DNA of 64,000 nucleotides from Nocardiopsis exhalans (lineage in GTDB: Bacteria; Actinomycetota; Actinomycetes; Streptosporangiales; Streptosporangiaceae): contig NZ_CP099838.1 in the NCBI RefSeq assembly GCF_024134545.1, positions 26,898-90,897 of the forward strand, in the 5' to 3' direction. The notes beneath the pieces were generated by a model, which worked only from the letters and a program-made list of their open reading frames with translations, did not search any database and was not told the origin of the DNA. Below, in pieces: positions 14,364-21,864 of the stretch. The position numbers were made by a program, and so were the translations under genes. Positions within the stretch are counted from its first letter, which is position 1, and the number at the start of each line of letters is the position of its first letter.

Positions 14364-15035
14364 TCAGAACAGGCGGAGTGGTTCCTCCGGCCGTCCGGCC
14401 TCGCTCGCGCGGTGGAAGGCTGCTTCGACGTCGGCGGCGGCCTCCAGTTCCGCTGGGACCGGCTCACCGCGCCTTCGTAGGGCCCGGACCTGATCGCGGG
14501 CGGCCCACGCTCCTCGGACGGCCTCGCGCAACGCCTCGGCGCGCACGCTCCTGCGGCCAGGACCGGTCCGGATGTCGTTGAGCGGCCACGCGCCCTTGCG
14601 GCGGTGGAAGTCACGCAGGTTTTCGGCGCGGCTTATGAGGTGCCAGTGGTTGGGATTCTGGCAACTCGGTTCGTCGCAAGCGTGTGCCACGACCGGATCA
14701 GGGACGGCCAGGGTCGGGGTGATCAGCCGTTGGTGGTGGAGCTGGTAGCCGTAAACGTGGGCGCTCACCGTACGCCCGGCTGCGCCTCCTGCGGCGCGTC
14801 CGGCTTTGAGTTTCCCGTGGCCTGAGTCTGAGAGCGCTGAGCACCAGGGCCAGCATTGGTCCTCGCCGCGCCGGTAGGTGGCGGCCGCGTAGGCGCTCGC
14901 GGTCTCCTCGCACGCCAACAGCTGGTGCCAGATCTCGGCGGGCAGGCGCGGGACGGAGCCGCGTCGGCGCCGAGACGGCTCCGTGCCCTCCTGCGGTTGT
15001 GGGTCAGGGACCAGGCCACCGAACAAATCAGGCAT
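14364..15035 (-). CDS. HNH-type nuclease domain protein, 223 aa
   Basis: Contains CWPWCSALSDSGHGK, then SAHVYGYQLHHQ, then VAHACDEPSCQNPNHWHLIS followed by RAENLRDFHRRKG: the zinc-stabilised HNH arrangement (Cys pair, His, C-x4-C, NPxH) of small phage and plasmid HNH proteins. The C-terminal third is an Arg/Glu coiled coil. The ATG overlaps the stop of the 47-aa gene by 8 bp, so translation is probably coupled. Whether it is a homing, restriction-like or structural nuclease cannot be read from the sequence. Confidence 0.8.
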   Translation of the reverse strand: MPDLFGGLVPDPQPQEGTEPSRRRRGSVPRLPAEIWHQLLACEETASAYAAATYRRGEDQCWPWCSALSDSGHGKLKAGRAAGGAAGRTVSAHVYGYQLHHQRLITPTLAVPDPVVAHACDEPSCQNPNHWHLISRAENLRDFHRRKGAWPLNDIRTGPGRRSVRAEALREAVRGAWAARDQVRALRRRGEPVPAELEAAADVEAAFHRASEAGRPEEPLRLF

Positions 15036-15171
15036 GGGGTGACCCTTCCGGGTGTCGGGCGGCCGTGGCGTGCTCGGCGGGGGACGGGGCCGGGGCGTCC
15101 TCGACCGGGCGCGTGGTGGGTGTGGTGCGGCGGCGAGGGTGGGCCGCGCGGGTGCGGCTCGGGGGTGCCAT
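15028..15171 (-). CDS. small basic Pro/Arg-rich protein, 47 aa
   Basis: ATG 15171 lies behind GGAGGAG, directly after the stop of the membrane-protein gene; its own stop overlaps the HNH start. Sequence is Arg/Pro/Ala-rich (RTRAAHPRRRTTPTTRP) with no fold predicted. High third-position GC and the tight fit between two overlapping genes argue that it is translated. Confidence 0.55.
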   Translation of the reverse strand: MAPPSRTRAAHPRRRTTPTTRPVEDAPAPSPAEHATAARHPEGSPHA

Positions 15172-15187
15172 CGGGGTCTCCTCCATG

Positions 15188-15817
15188 TCAGGTGAGCGTG
15201 ATGGTCACGATGGTGGCCACGGCCAGCAGCACACCGGCCAGGGCCAACCCTGCGGCGGCGGCTCGCTGGTGAGCGTGTTTGCGCACGGCGATGCGGGCCT
15301 TGGCGGTGGCGCGCTCGGCGTGCCACCGGGCCTCGGCCGCCGGGTCCGCAGCGGCCTGGGCGAGTTCGTCGGCGAGTTCGGTGCCGGTGAGGCGCGCGTA
15401 GTGGGGGACGCCGCCGACGCCTCCGTGGCGGGGCCACATGGCGGCCGCGAGGATGACCAGCACGCCAGCCAGGACGGCGGCGGCCGCGCCCATGGCGGCC
15501 TGCGCCACGACGGGGAACCCCCCGTCTGCGCTGGTCAGTCCGGCCCCGGCGACCAGGATGGTCAGCAGCACACCGGATAGGCCGGCCAGAGCGGCGTTGC
15601 TGGTGTCGGTGCGGGCGAGATCGGTTGTGGCATCGGCCGCGGCGGCCTCGGCCAGAGTTGCGGGGACCGCCTCGACGTGCCGGCGCGGTGCGGGGGCGGT
15701 GACCGCGGGTGCCTCCTCGGTATGGGGCTGCGCGGGTGCGGGGGCCTGGTCGTCCTGCTGGTCCTGCTCGGCGGTGTCGGTGGTGTCGGTAGTGGTGTCC
15801 GTGGGGGTCGTGTTCAT
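15188..15817 (-). CDS. three-helix membrane protein resembling Pycsar effector (DUF5706/PycTM) family, 209 aa
   Basis: Thr/Gln/Pro-rich N-terminal tail (about 1-75), hydrophobic helices at about 77-95 (LAGLSGVLLTILVAGAGL) and about 105-130 (AAVLAGVLVILAAAMWPR), a cytoplasmic helix with AEARWHAERATAKARIAVRK, and a third membrane helix at the C-terminus. Two helices, RIAVRK-type linker, third helix is the layout of PycTM-like membrane proteins, also annotated on actinobacterial plasmids. No cyclase gene is visible nearby, so an anti-phage role is doubtful; a transfer-linked membrane role is equally possible. ATGA overlap with the upstream gene. Confidence 0.65.
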   Translation of the reverse strand: MNTTPTDTTTDTTDTAEQDQQDDQAPAPAQPHTEEAPAVTAPAPRRHVEAVPATLAEAAAADATTDLARTDTSNAALAGLSGVLLTILVAGAGLTSADGGFPVVAQAAMGAAAAVLAGVLVILAAAMWPRHGGVGGVPHYARLTGTELADELAQAAADPAAEARWHAERATAKARIAVRKHAHQRAAAAGLALAGVLLAVATIVTITLT

Positions 15818-16062
15818 CGGCGGCCCTCCGGGCTGTGTGGGGAGTCGGCGGGCGGCTTCTCTGCGTCCGCGCGGAATGCTTCCTGAAGGGTCGCGACGGT
15901 CGCGACCTTGGCGAGTCCGGCCGGATCCTCGACCCCATTGGCGATCCAGAGCAGCAACTCCCGGTAGAGGATGTGCTCTGCCTCTCGGGCCGCGTCGTGC
16001 TCGCCGCGGTCGTTGAGCGCGGCGATCTCGGCGACGCGGTCGCGGATGTCCTGTTCGTTCAT
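15814..16062 (-). CDS. hypothetical protein, 82 aa
   Basis: Acidic helical protein (DIRDRVAEIAALNDRGEHDA, then AREAEHILYRELLLWIANG). 4-bp ATGA overlaps with both neighbours place it in the coiled-coil/membrane-protein operon. No family recognised. Confidence 0.7.
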   Translation of the reverse strand: MNEQDIRDRVAEIAALNDRGEHDAAREAEHILYRELLLWIANGVEDPAGLAKVATVATLQEAFRADAEKPPADSPHSPEGRR

Positions 16063-17492
16063 TGGTCTCCCTCATCAGAAGTGTTGGCGCGCAGCCGCTC
16101 GATTCGCTCACGCAGTTCTTGGATGTCGTGCTGTCGGCCGGTGCGCTCGGCGGTGAGCTGCCGCTCCAAGTCGGCGACGCGCTCGACCGTCTCCGCACGG
16201 GCGGCCTGAGCGGCGTCGCGCTCGGCCTCGGCTGCTGCGCGGGCCTCGTTCGCCTCGCGGGCCTGGTCCTGCGCCTGCCGGGCACGCTCGGCCTCGGCGA
16301 CGCGCTCGCGGTCGGCTCGGTCGGCGCGCTCCTCGGCGCGTTCGGCGCGGCCCTCGGCGCGCTGGAGCCGGTGCTCGGCCGTGGTCGCGCGCTGGGCCTC
16401 GCGCTGGCGCTCGCCCTCGGCGCGGTCGGCGCGCTCGGCCTGGTGCTGGGCTGCCTCCTGGGCCTGGGCCAACTCGTGTTCGATGGCGGCCACGGCCTGG
16501 CGCAGGCGCTGGGCCTCCTCGATCGCCTCCACGCGGGCGGCCTCGGCCGTGTCGGCGCGGGCGGTCGCCGCGGTGGCGGCCTCCTGGGCCTGGTCGGCCT
16601 CGCTGCGGGCGGCGCGCTCCTCGCGCTGGGCCTGGTCGCGGTCGCGTTCGGCAGCGCGACGCTGGTCTTCGGCCTGGGTGGCGCGGGCCAGCGCGGTCTC
16701 ACGGTCGGTCTCGGCCTCCTGGCGGCGCCGCTCGGCGGCGGCCGCGTCGGCGCGGGCGGTGGCCTCGTCCTGGCGGGCGGCGATTTCGGCTGTGCGGGCG
16801 CGCTCGGCCTCGGCCTCGGCGGTGCGGCGGCGCTCGACCTCAGCCTGTGCCTGCTCGGTGGCGGCGGCCGCGGCGCGGCGCTGCCGGTCGGCGTCGGCGG
16901 CCTGGATCTCGCGCTCGTGCTCGGCTGCCTCGGCGCGGGCGGTCGCCGCGGTGGCGGTCTCCTGGGCCTGGGCGGCCTCGCTGCGGGCGGCGCGCTCCTC
17001 GCGCTGGGCCTGGTCGCGGTCGGTCAGAGCGCGCTCGGTCACCTCTTCGGCTGCGGCCTGGGCGGCTTCGGCCGCCTCGGCGCGGGCGGTGGCCTGTGCG
17101 GCGTCGGCGTGGGCGGTCTCGGCGACCTGGGTGGCGCGGGCCACCTCGCCCTGGGCCTCGGCGCGCGCGGCGGCGATCTGCGACTCCAGGCCGGCGGGGG
17201 AGGCCAGTTCGGCGAGTTCCTTGCGGATGCCCTCGCCGACCTGGTCCAGGCGCTCGATGATCTCTTCGGCGCGGGCCACGGTGCCGAGCAGGCCAGGGGA
17301 GTTCTTGTCGCGCACCCGAGCGGCCTTGGCGTCGTTCTGGCAGCGGCGGGAGCAGTAGTTCGGCGGGCGTCCGGCGCCCTCGGCGGGGCGGGTGCGCTCG
17401 ATGAGCCCGGAGCAGTAGGCGCACCGGTGGGGCCACCAGCCGTGCTCGGGCTCGTGATCGGTGGCGGGCGGTTCGGGCGGAGTTTCGGTCAC
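16059..17492 (-). CDS. zinc-finger coiled-coil protein, KfrA-like in layout, 477 aa
   Basis: N-terminal treble-clef-like motif: CAYC (about residues 24-27), then YCSRRCQNDAKAARVR (about 47-62), a pattern seen in CGNR/FCS-type fingers. From about residue 70 to the end an uninterrupted Ala/Glu/Arg coiled coil of about 390 residues with internal near-repeats (ATARAEAAE, RDQAQREERAARSEA occurs twice). GTG start at 17492 with GAGAGGA. Like KfrA/TlpA-type plasmid proteins it joins a DNA-binding head to a long coiled coil, and a perfect palindrome lies in its promoter, so autorepression and a nucleoid or segregation role are inferred, not shown. Confidence 0.7.
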   Translation of the reverse strand: MTETPPEPPATDHEPEHGWWPHRCAYCSGLIERTRPAEGAGRPPNYCSRRCQNDAKAARVRDKNSPGLLGTVARAEEIIERLDQVGEGIRKELAELASPAGLESQIAAARAEAQGEVARATQVAETAHADAAQATARAEAAEAAQAAAEEVTERALTDRDQAQREERAARSEAAQAQETATAATARAEAAEHEREIQAADADRQRRAAAAATEQAQAEVERRRTAEAEAERARTAEIAARQDEATARADAAAAERRRQEAETDRETALARATQAEDQRRAAERDRDQAQREERAARSEADQAQEAATAATARADTAEAARVEAIEEAQRLRQAVAAIEHELAQAQEAAQHQAERADRAEGERQREAQRATTAEHRLQRAEGRAERAEERADRADRERVAEAERARQAQDQAREANEARAAAEAERDAAQAARAETVERVADLERQLTAERTGRQHDIQELRERIERLRANTSDEGDQ

Positions 17493-17508
17493 GGACGATC
17501 CTCTCGGA

Positions 17509-17564
17509 GTGGGTGTACACCCACCCTACTATTTCTGGAATACTGTTTCTAGTATTCCAGAAAT
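17509..17564 (-). promoter_or_regulatory. operator region of the coiled-coil operon, two palindromes
   Basis: Perfect 14-bp inverted repeat ATTTCTGGAATACT / AGTATTCCAGAAAT with 6-bp centre (17531-17564) and a second, perfect 16-bp palindrome GTGGGTGTACACCCAC (17509-17524) nearer the start codon. AT-rich promoter-like sequence lies within the first. Two different symmetrical sites suggest two regulators or a promoter/operator plus 5' UTR site. Confidence 0.7.
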
Positions 17565-17703
17565 TAGCTGAAGAAAAATGCCGCATGCTGGCGGCGGCCG
17601 CGACCCGTTTTTTCGCTTGTCCCGGGCGGCTCGGCTGTGGTGGCGCCTCGGGGCGGGTGCGGCGGTGTCGGTGCGTGTCCTCCTCGTCGTGGTGCTGGTT
17701 CGT

Positions 17704-17719
17704 GGTCACCGTGGTGACC
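17704..17719. repeat. short palindrome in the 272-bp gap
   Basis: GGTCACC-GT-GGTGACC. The gap 17565-17836 shows no convincing gene; a basic open frame on the minus strand starting at about 17710 runs on into the next operator and is not supported. Confidence 0.4.
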
Positions 17720-17836
17720 GGGCGGAGTTCGGGTGCCGGGGGCCGCCGTAGCGGTGGCCGCGGGCTCCTCGGGGCGCTGCCCCGGGTGGGGCGGGTCGTC
17801 CTAGACCAGGAGTTTACCGCGCCGGACACGGCGGTG

Positions 17837-18562
17837 TCAGCGTTTTGCGGCCGCGCGGCGGGCCTGGTTTCGACACGGCGGTGAGCAGTACCGGCGCTGG
17901 CGTCCCCGGTCGGCCGGCGGGAGCGGTTGGGTGCATCCGGGCCCGGCGCACGGGGTCGGGTGGGGTTGGGCGTCGGGGTGGGCGTTCTCGATCGCCTCGG
18001 CCAGGGTCACCAGGTGGAGGGCTTGGGGGTGGGTGGGATCGATGGCCAGGGCATCGCGCACGCTGCGACGCAGTTGGTCGGCCAGGGCGGACAGTCCCCA
18101 CGTGCCGTCCAGGGGCGGCATGCGTTCGTCGGCCAGGGCCCGGCGCCGCTGGGGGGTGGTCCACGCGGGGTCGGCCAAGGTGCGCAGTTCCTGGAGCAGC
18201 TCGGCGGTGCGGGTGCGCAGGGCGGCGTGTTCCTCGATGGCCAGGGGGTTGATCTTGCCGAGGCGGTTCAGGGCCCGCGCGTTGCGCGCGGGGTCGGCCC
18301 TCAACCGCTCGTGCTCGCGCGCCAGGGCCACCTGTCGGGCCAGGGGCGTGCGCTGGCGGGCCAGTTCCTGGACCAGGGCGATCGTGCGCTGGGCCGGGGC
18401 GAACAGGGCCACGGTGGGGTCGGTCTCCAGCAGCTCCAGCAACTCCTGGAGGTCGGCGCGCTGGTCCTGTTCGTCGGGGCCCATGCGCTCCAGCTGATCA
18501 CGCAGGGCTCGGCGGGTGTTCACCACGTCGGGGTGCTCGGCCAGCTCGGGTGGGGTGGTCAT
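17837..18562 (-). CDS. helical protein with C-terminal zinc finger, 241 aa
   Basis: About 190 residues of charged helices followed by a C-terminal CAGPGCTQPLPPADRGRQRR then YCSPPCRNQARR: a C-x4-C ... C-x3-C finger with a basic tail, as in CGNR/CGPG-type plasmid proteins. ATG 18562 has GAGGAG at good spacing; an upstream GTG (18607) overlapping the replication gene lacks a Shine-Dalgarno. Located just downstream of the replication gene, suggesting a co-transcribed accessory factor. Confidence 0.65.
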   Translation of the reverse strand: MTTPPELAEHPDVVNTRRALRDQLERMGPDEQDQRADLQELLELLETDPTVALFAPAQRTIALVQELARQRTPLARQVALAREHERLRADPARNARALNRLGKINPLAIEEHAALRTRTAELLQELRTLADPAWTTPQRRRALADERMPPLDGTWGLSALADQLRRSVRDALAIDPTHPQALHLVTLAEAIENAHPDAQPHPTPCAGPGCTQPLPPADRGRQRRYCSPPCRNQARRAAAKR

Positions 18563-18603
18563 GGTGGTGTGCTCCTCGGGATCGGCGGCCGCGGTGGTGG
18601 GAC

Positions 18604-20790
18604 TCACGCGGCGGCTGCCAGGGCCTGGGCGCGGGCTGCGGCGTGGTCGGGGCGTCCATCTGGGGTGCGGGGGTAGGGGGTGCGGCGGCGTCCGGTCATC
18701 TGGATCAGGGAGCCGCGGGGCGCGCGCAGGACCTCGACCTCAGCAACCCATGCGGCCCACACCCGGCGCTCGTGTTCGTAGTGGGCCATGCGCCGGGCGC
18801 GGGTGCCCTCGACGTCCAAGGCTCGGGCCACGTCGTCGTAGCGCTCGGGGAGTGTGCGCAGGTGGCTGGTAGTGGGATTGGTGGCCACCAGGTTCCAGGA
18901 TGCGAGTGTGCGCAGGTGGCGGGCGATAGTGTCCGGGGTGTAGCCGGTGCGCCGGGTCAGAAATTCTACGTCGTAAGGGTGGGTGTTCTTCGGGGTCTCC
19001 TCCACCGCGGCCGCGGTGGCTTCCACGTGGCGGCCGAGCCCTCCCGTGCCTTGTGGGCGCGGTGCGGTCCATACGTCGTGCGCGGCGTGGTCGGAGCGTG
19101 CGCGCATGCGGGTTAGCAGGGCCTCGCGGGTCAGGTCCGGGGGGCAGTCCGCAGGCGCTGGGGTCGCTTGTGTCCCACCCTGCACACTGGGAACTTCACG
19201 CACCTGCTGCACAGCCCATTCGGTGGCCGGAACGATCCGGTAGGTGTGGGCGCGTCGACCCTCGCCCTCCTCGATGAGGATGAGGCGGCCGTCCATCACC
19301 AGACGCCCGAGCGCGCGGGCCGCGGTGGAATGGACCATCCCGGTGGCGTCGGCCAGACGGCGGCCGTCGACCTCGACCGTGTCCGTGAGCGCCTCCAGCG
19401 CCAGCTGGGCCACATGGTGGACCGCCTTGCGGTCGCTGGCCCCAGACTGGGAACGCCACCAGTGCCCGAACTCGGCGGTGGCCGCAGCCACCTGCTCGAT
19501 ACTCCACACCATCTCGACCAGCGCGCACACCTGCGGCGTGTCCTGGGTGCGCTGCTCCCTGCGGGGCAGACGGGCCGCGTAGGCGACCTGACGGCGCCAC
19601 TGGCGGTCCAACACCGCGTGCTGGGCGGCCTCGGTACGCGGGCGCCGCCCGAACTCCGTGGCCTGGCTGCGCACGTGCGCCCACCCGGGCGCGTCCGGAC
19701 GCCGCGCGTATGCGGTCCGTACGTCGGCGAGGCTCCAGCGGGACAGCGCCAACCCAGTGAGGATCCGCGCCAGGTGCGCGGAGGCGTCCGCCTCGGGGGC
19801 CTGGGCGAGCAGCTCGCGGGTGACCTGCGACATCTCCCGGCGTCGGCCGACCAGCCGCACCGCCTCGGTATCGATGATCCCGCCCGAACCGGCGGCCGTC
19901 TCCTGGTCCTCCTCGACGGGCACCGGGCCGAGGGCCTCCGCGAACCGCTCCAGGCGCTCCAGGGTGTTGGGGGCGGCGTCGGCGTAGGCGGCGGCCGCGA
20001 CCGGGTCGCGGGGCTCGATCAGCCGCGAGTACCCGCCCGACCGGTGCGGGGCACCCGGCGGACGCACACACCCCATCTTCGGGTTGGTCAGCGGGGACTT
20101 GTCCACGCTCGAGCACCGGTGCTTGGCCGCATGCGCGATGCGCGCCACCAGGGACGCCGGGGCTCCAGCCGCTCGCGGGTCGTTGACCGGTACCCACAGG
20201 TGGAGACCCCCGGCCGAACCTGAGGCGGCCACCAGGTAGGCCAAACCAGCGTCGTCCAGGTACTCGGCGAGGAACGCCGCATCGGTGCGCACCTGCTCCG
20301 CGCCGACGGCCTTGGCGTCCAAGTCGAACACCACGAACTTGAAGCGGCCGCGCCTGTCCGCGAGGTAGATGGCGTACGGGCCCTGTGGCGGGGCCGCGGT
20401 GACGCGCACCTCGTCGTCGTAGGAGTGCGCCCACGCACCGGACTCGGTGCGCACGTCACACCGCACGCGACCACGCGGAGCGTGCCAGCGGGTGAACTCC
20501 TCCCACACCTGCTCGGCGCGGGCGTCGGCATCGGGGGACAGGTCCGGCCTGGAGACGTCTGTACGCCGCTGTACACGCTTCTCCTGCCCGGTTTCCGGGC
20601 ATACTCGGCCAGACCCGGGGGCGTCATGTATGATCGGCTCCGTTGGGTACTTGTTTTGGGTACTACACGCCGAAGGCCCCGCCCGGTGAGGGAAGGCGAA
20701 ACGGCAGAGGCGGACCGCTGCAAACGGCCCCCTCGGCGCAGACCGGCCTGCAAACCGGACTGCGGTGGTGAACAGCTGCAAACTGCTCAC
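18604..20790 (-). CDS. plasmid replication protein with AEP primase-polymerase domain, up to 728 aa
   Basis: N-terminal archaeo-eukaryotic-type primase fold: YAIYLADRRGRFKFVVFDLD with the metal-binding D-x-D (about residues 156-158), then LVAASGSAGGLHLWVPV carrying the sxH motif (about 193-205), and KSPLTNPKMGCVRPPGAPHR. The C-terminal half carries winged-helix-like segments (RRLADATGMVHSTAARALGR, RRTGYTPDTIARHLRTLA). This is the primase-polymerase Rep architecture of actinobacterial plasmids: it would make primers and probably recognise the origin. The true start is uncertain: GTG 20790 lies beyond three repeats, and an in-frame GTG near 20508 would still keep the catalytic domain. Confidence 0.75.
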   Translation of the reverse strand: MSSLQLFTTAVRFAGRSAPRGPFAAVRLCRFAFPHRAGPSACSTQNKYPTEPIIHDAPGSGRVCPETGQEKRVQRRTDVSRPDLSPDADARAEQVWEEFTRWHAPRGRVRCDVRTESGAWAHSYDDEVRVTAAPPQGPYAIYLADRRGRFKFVVFDLDAKAVGAEQVRTDAAFLAEYLDDAGLAYLVAASGSAGGLHLWVPVNDPRAAGAPASLVARIAHAAKHRCSSVDKSPLTNPKMGCVRPPGAPHRSGGYSRLIEPRDPVAAAAYADAAPNTLERLERFAEALGPVPVEEDQETAAGSGGIIDTEAVRLVGRRREMSQVTRELLAQAPEADASAHLARILTGLALSRWSLADVRTAYARRPDAPGWAHVRSQATEFGRRPRTEAAQHAVLDRQWRRQVAYAARLPRREQRTQDTPQVCALVEMVWSIEQVAAATAEFGHWWRSQSGASDRKAVHHVAQLALEALTDTVEVDGRRLADATGMVHSTAARALGRLVMDGRLILIEEGEGRRAHTYRIVPATEWAVQQVREVPSVQGGTQATPAPADCPPDLTREALLTRMRARSDHAAHDVWTAPRPQGTGGLGRHVEATAAAVEETPKNTHPYDVEFLTRRTGYTPDTIARHLRTLASWNLVATNPTTSHLRTLPERYDDVARALDVEGTRARRMAHYEHERRVWAAWVAEVEVLRAPRGSLIQMTGRRRTPYPRTPDGRPDHAAARAQALAAAA
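20643..20664. repeat. short tandem direct repeat TTGGGTACT
   Basis: Two exact copies (20643-20651, 20656-20664) with a 13-bp period, near the N-terminal end of the replication gene. Iteron-like, or part of the promoter. Confidence 0.5.
20718..20783. repeat. three CTGCAAAC direct repeats, candidate iterons
   Basis: Exact octamers at 20718-20725, 20748-20755 and 20776-20783, spaced 30 and 28 bp (nearly three helical turns), immediately around the first possible start of the replication gene. Typical of Rep-binding origins, but three octamers are weak statistical support. Confidence 0.5.
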
Positions 20791-20872
20791 CTGGGTTTAG
20801 TTGTGTGAATCTATGAATCAGAGATCGCTGGCTGTGGCAGGCGACGCGGTCTCTACTTCAATCTCGTGGCTT

Positions 20873-20895
20873 AGGCCCGGTCTCCGACCGGGCCT
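20873..20895 (-). terminator. hairpin after the ribbon-helix-helix gene
   Basis: AGGCCCGGT/ACCGGGCCT stem just downstream of the stop at 20905; no T-run. Confidence 0.5.
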
Positions 20896-20904
20896 CACGT
20901 GTGT

Positions 20905-21132
20905 CTAGGCACTCATCAGTTGCTCTTCCTCGTCGTCCATGAAGGACTTGACGTTTTCCTCGACCAGTTGGTCCAGGTACTCCTGTACAGAGACGCCTTT
21001 GGCTTCCGCAGCCTTCTCCAGGGCCGTGTTCACCTTGGTCTTGAACCGGAGTAGACGCGGGTGGCGCGGGCCTTTGTTGGGGCGCCCGCCCTTCCTGGTA
21101 GGGCGATCACCCGTGTTGCCGGATGTGCTCAT
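20905..21132 (-). CDS. ribbon-helix-helix (CopG-like) DNA-binding protein, 75 aa
   Basis: Basic N-terminus, then the strand LLRFKTKVNTALEKAAEAKG and helix VSVQEYLDQLVEENVKSFMD: the ribbon-helix-helix pattern. Acidic tail. ATG 21132 chosen; an upstream in-frame ATG would run through the operator. Next to the replication gene, so a copy-number or partition regulator is a fair inference. Tandem TATCAGA sites upstream fit the usual paired RHH operators. Confidence 0.7.
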   Translation of the reverse strand: MSTSGNTGDRPTRKGGRPNKGPRHPRLLRFKTKVNTALEKAAEAKGVSVQEYLDQLVEENVKSFMDDEEEQLMSA

Positions 21133-21143
21133 GACCCCATTCC

Positions 21144-21157
21144 TATCAGATATCAGA
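21144..21157 (-). promoter_or_regulatory. tandem heptamer operator
   Basis: TATCAGA repeated head to tail (TCTGATATCTGATA on the minus strand), 12 bases upstream of ATG 21132; probable site for the RHH protein. Confidence 0.55.
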
Positions 21158-21360
21158 AACACGTGGGGTCGCTTTCCGGCGTGTCAGGGGAACTTTCGTG
21201 GTGACCGATTCCGGCCATGGGCGATGTGTGCCCCCATGTCCGCTTTTCCCTGCCATCCCTGCTAGCGTCCTCGCCAGGCGTTCAAAACAGGCCACCCGAC
21301 CACACCATAGTCACTCTCCGGAGTCGTACGATGGCAGATAATGGGGGGGCCGAAACCCGT

Positions 21361-21461
21361 TAGGATCGTCCCATGAATCTACGGAGGTGCACGTGCACGC
21401 GCTCGTGACGACGAACGTGCTCGGCACGATGAGCTTAGGTCGCGGGACTACCCGGCCTTGA
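21361..21461 (+). other. possible short leader peptides before the transfer genes
   Basis: -10-like TAGGAT (21361-21366) is followed 6 bases later by ATG 21373 and an 11-codon frame MNLRRCTCTRS, i.e. a possible leaderless Cys/Arg peptide. Overlapping it, ACGGAGG precedes GTG 21393, opening a 22-codon frame ending at 21461. A perfect 12-bp palindrome GTGCACGTGCAC lies across the overlap. The rest of 21158-21531 shows no gene. Confidence 0.35.
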
Positions 21462-21531
21462 AGCTGGCACCGCCGCCTGTTCTCCTGCGCCCCCTCCCCG
21501 CGTTCCCCTATCTCCCAGAATCGATCCATCC

Positions 21532-21819
21532 ATGCTCTCTGCTGTCGGCGCGCTCGACCTGGGGCCTGTGCTCCTCCTGGCCGATGCCAACGCCCCCGAT
21601 ACCGGGGGCCTCGCGGACTTCCTGCGCGGCTTCTTCGGTCCGCTCTTCCTCGTCATCGTGTCCATCGTGGCGATCTTCTTCCTGTTCACCAAGGAGGTCA
21701 CCCGGTTCGCTCAGTTCATCATCCTGGCGATCTTCATCGGGATCGTCTTCTACGTCCCCGGCATCATCGAGGTCATCGCCGTGGCCATCGCCCGAGCGAT
21801 GGGCGTATCGACGGAGTAG
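21532..21819 (+). CDS. small two-span membrane protein of the conjugation module, 95 aa
   Basis: Two hydrophobic helices, FFGPLFLVIVSIVAIFFLFT (about 35-55) and AQFIILAIFIGIVFYVPGII (about 61-81), with a short amphipathic N-terminus. Size, two spans and position ahead of the VirB6-like gene resemble TcpD-like proteins of pCW3/Tn916-type systems or VirB2-like subunits; sequence alone does not decide. No good Shine-Dalgarno precedes ATG 21532. Confidence 0.65.
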   Translation: MLSAVGALDLGPVLLLADANAPDTGGLADFLRGFFGPLFLVIVSIVAIFFLFTKEVTRFAQFIILAIFIGIVFYVPGIIEVIAVAIARAMGVSTE

Positions 21820-21864
21820 GCGCACCTGCCGCCATCTGAAACTCACTGCAAGGGGGGATCTACT

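Noticed and set aside
20821..20895. tRNA-like segment with a CTTCAATCTCG stretch
   Set aside because: No acceptor stem or anticodon arm can be drawn; the hairpin fits a terminator.
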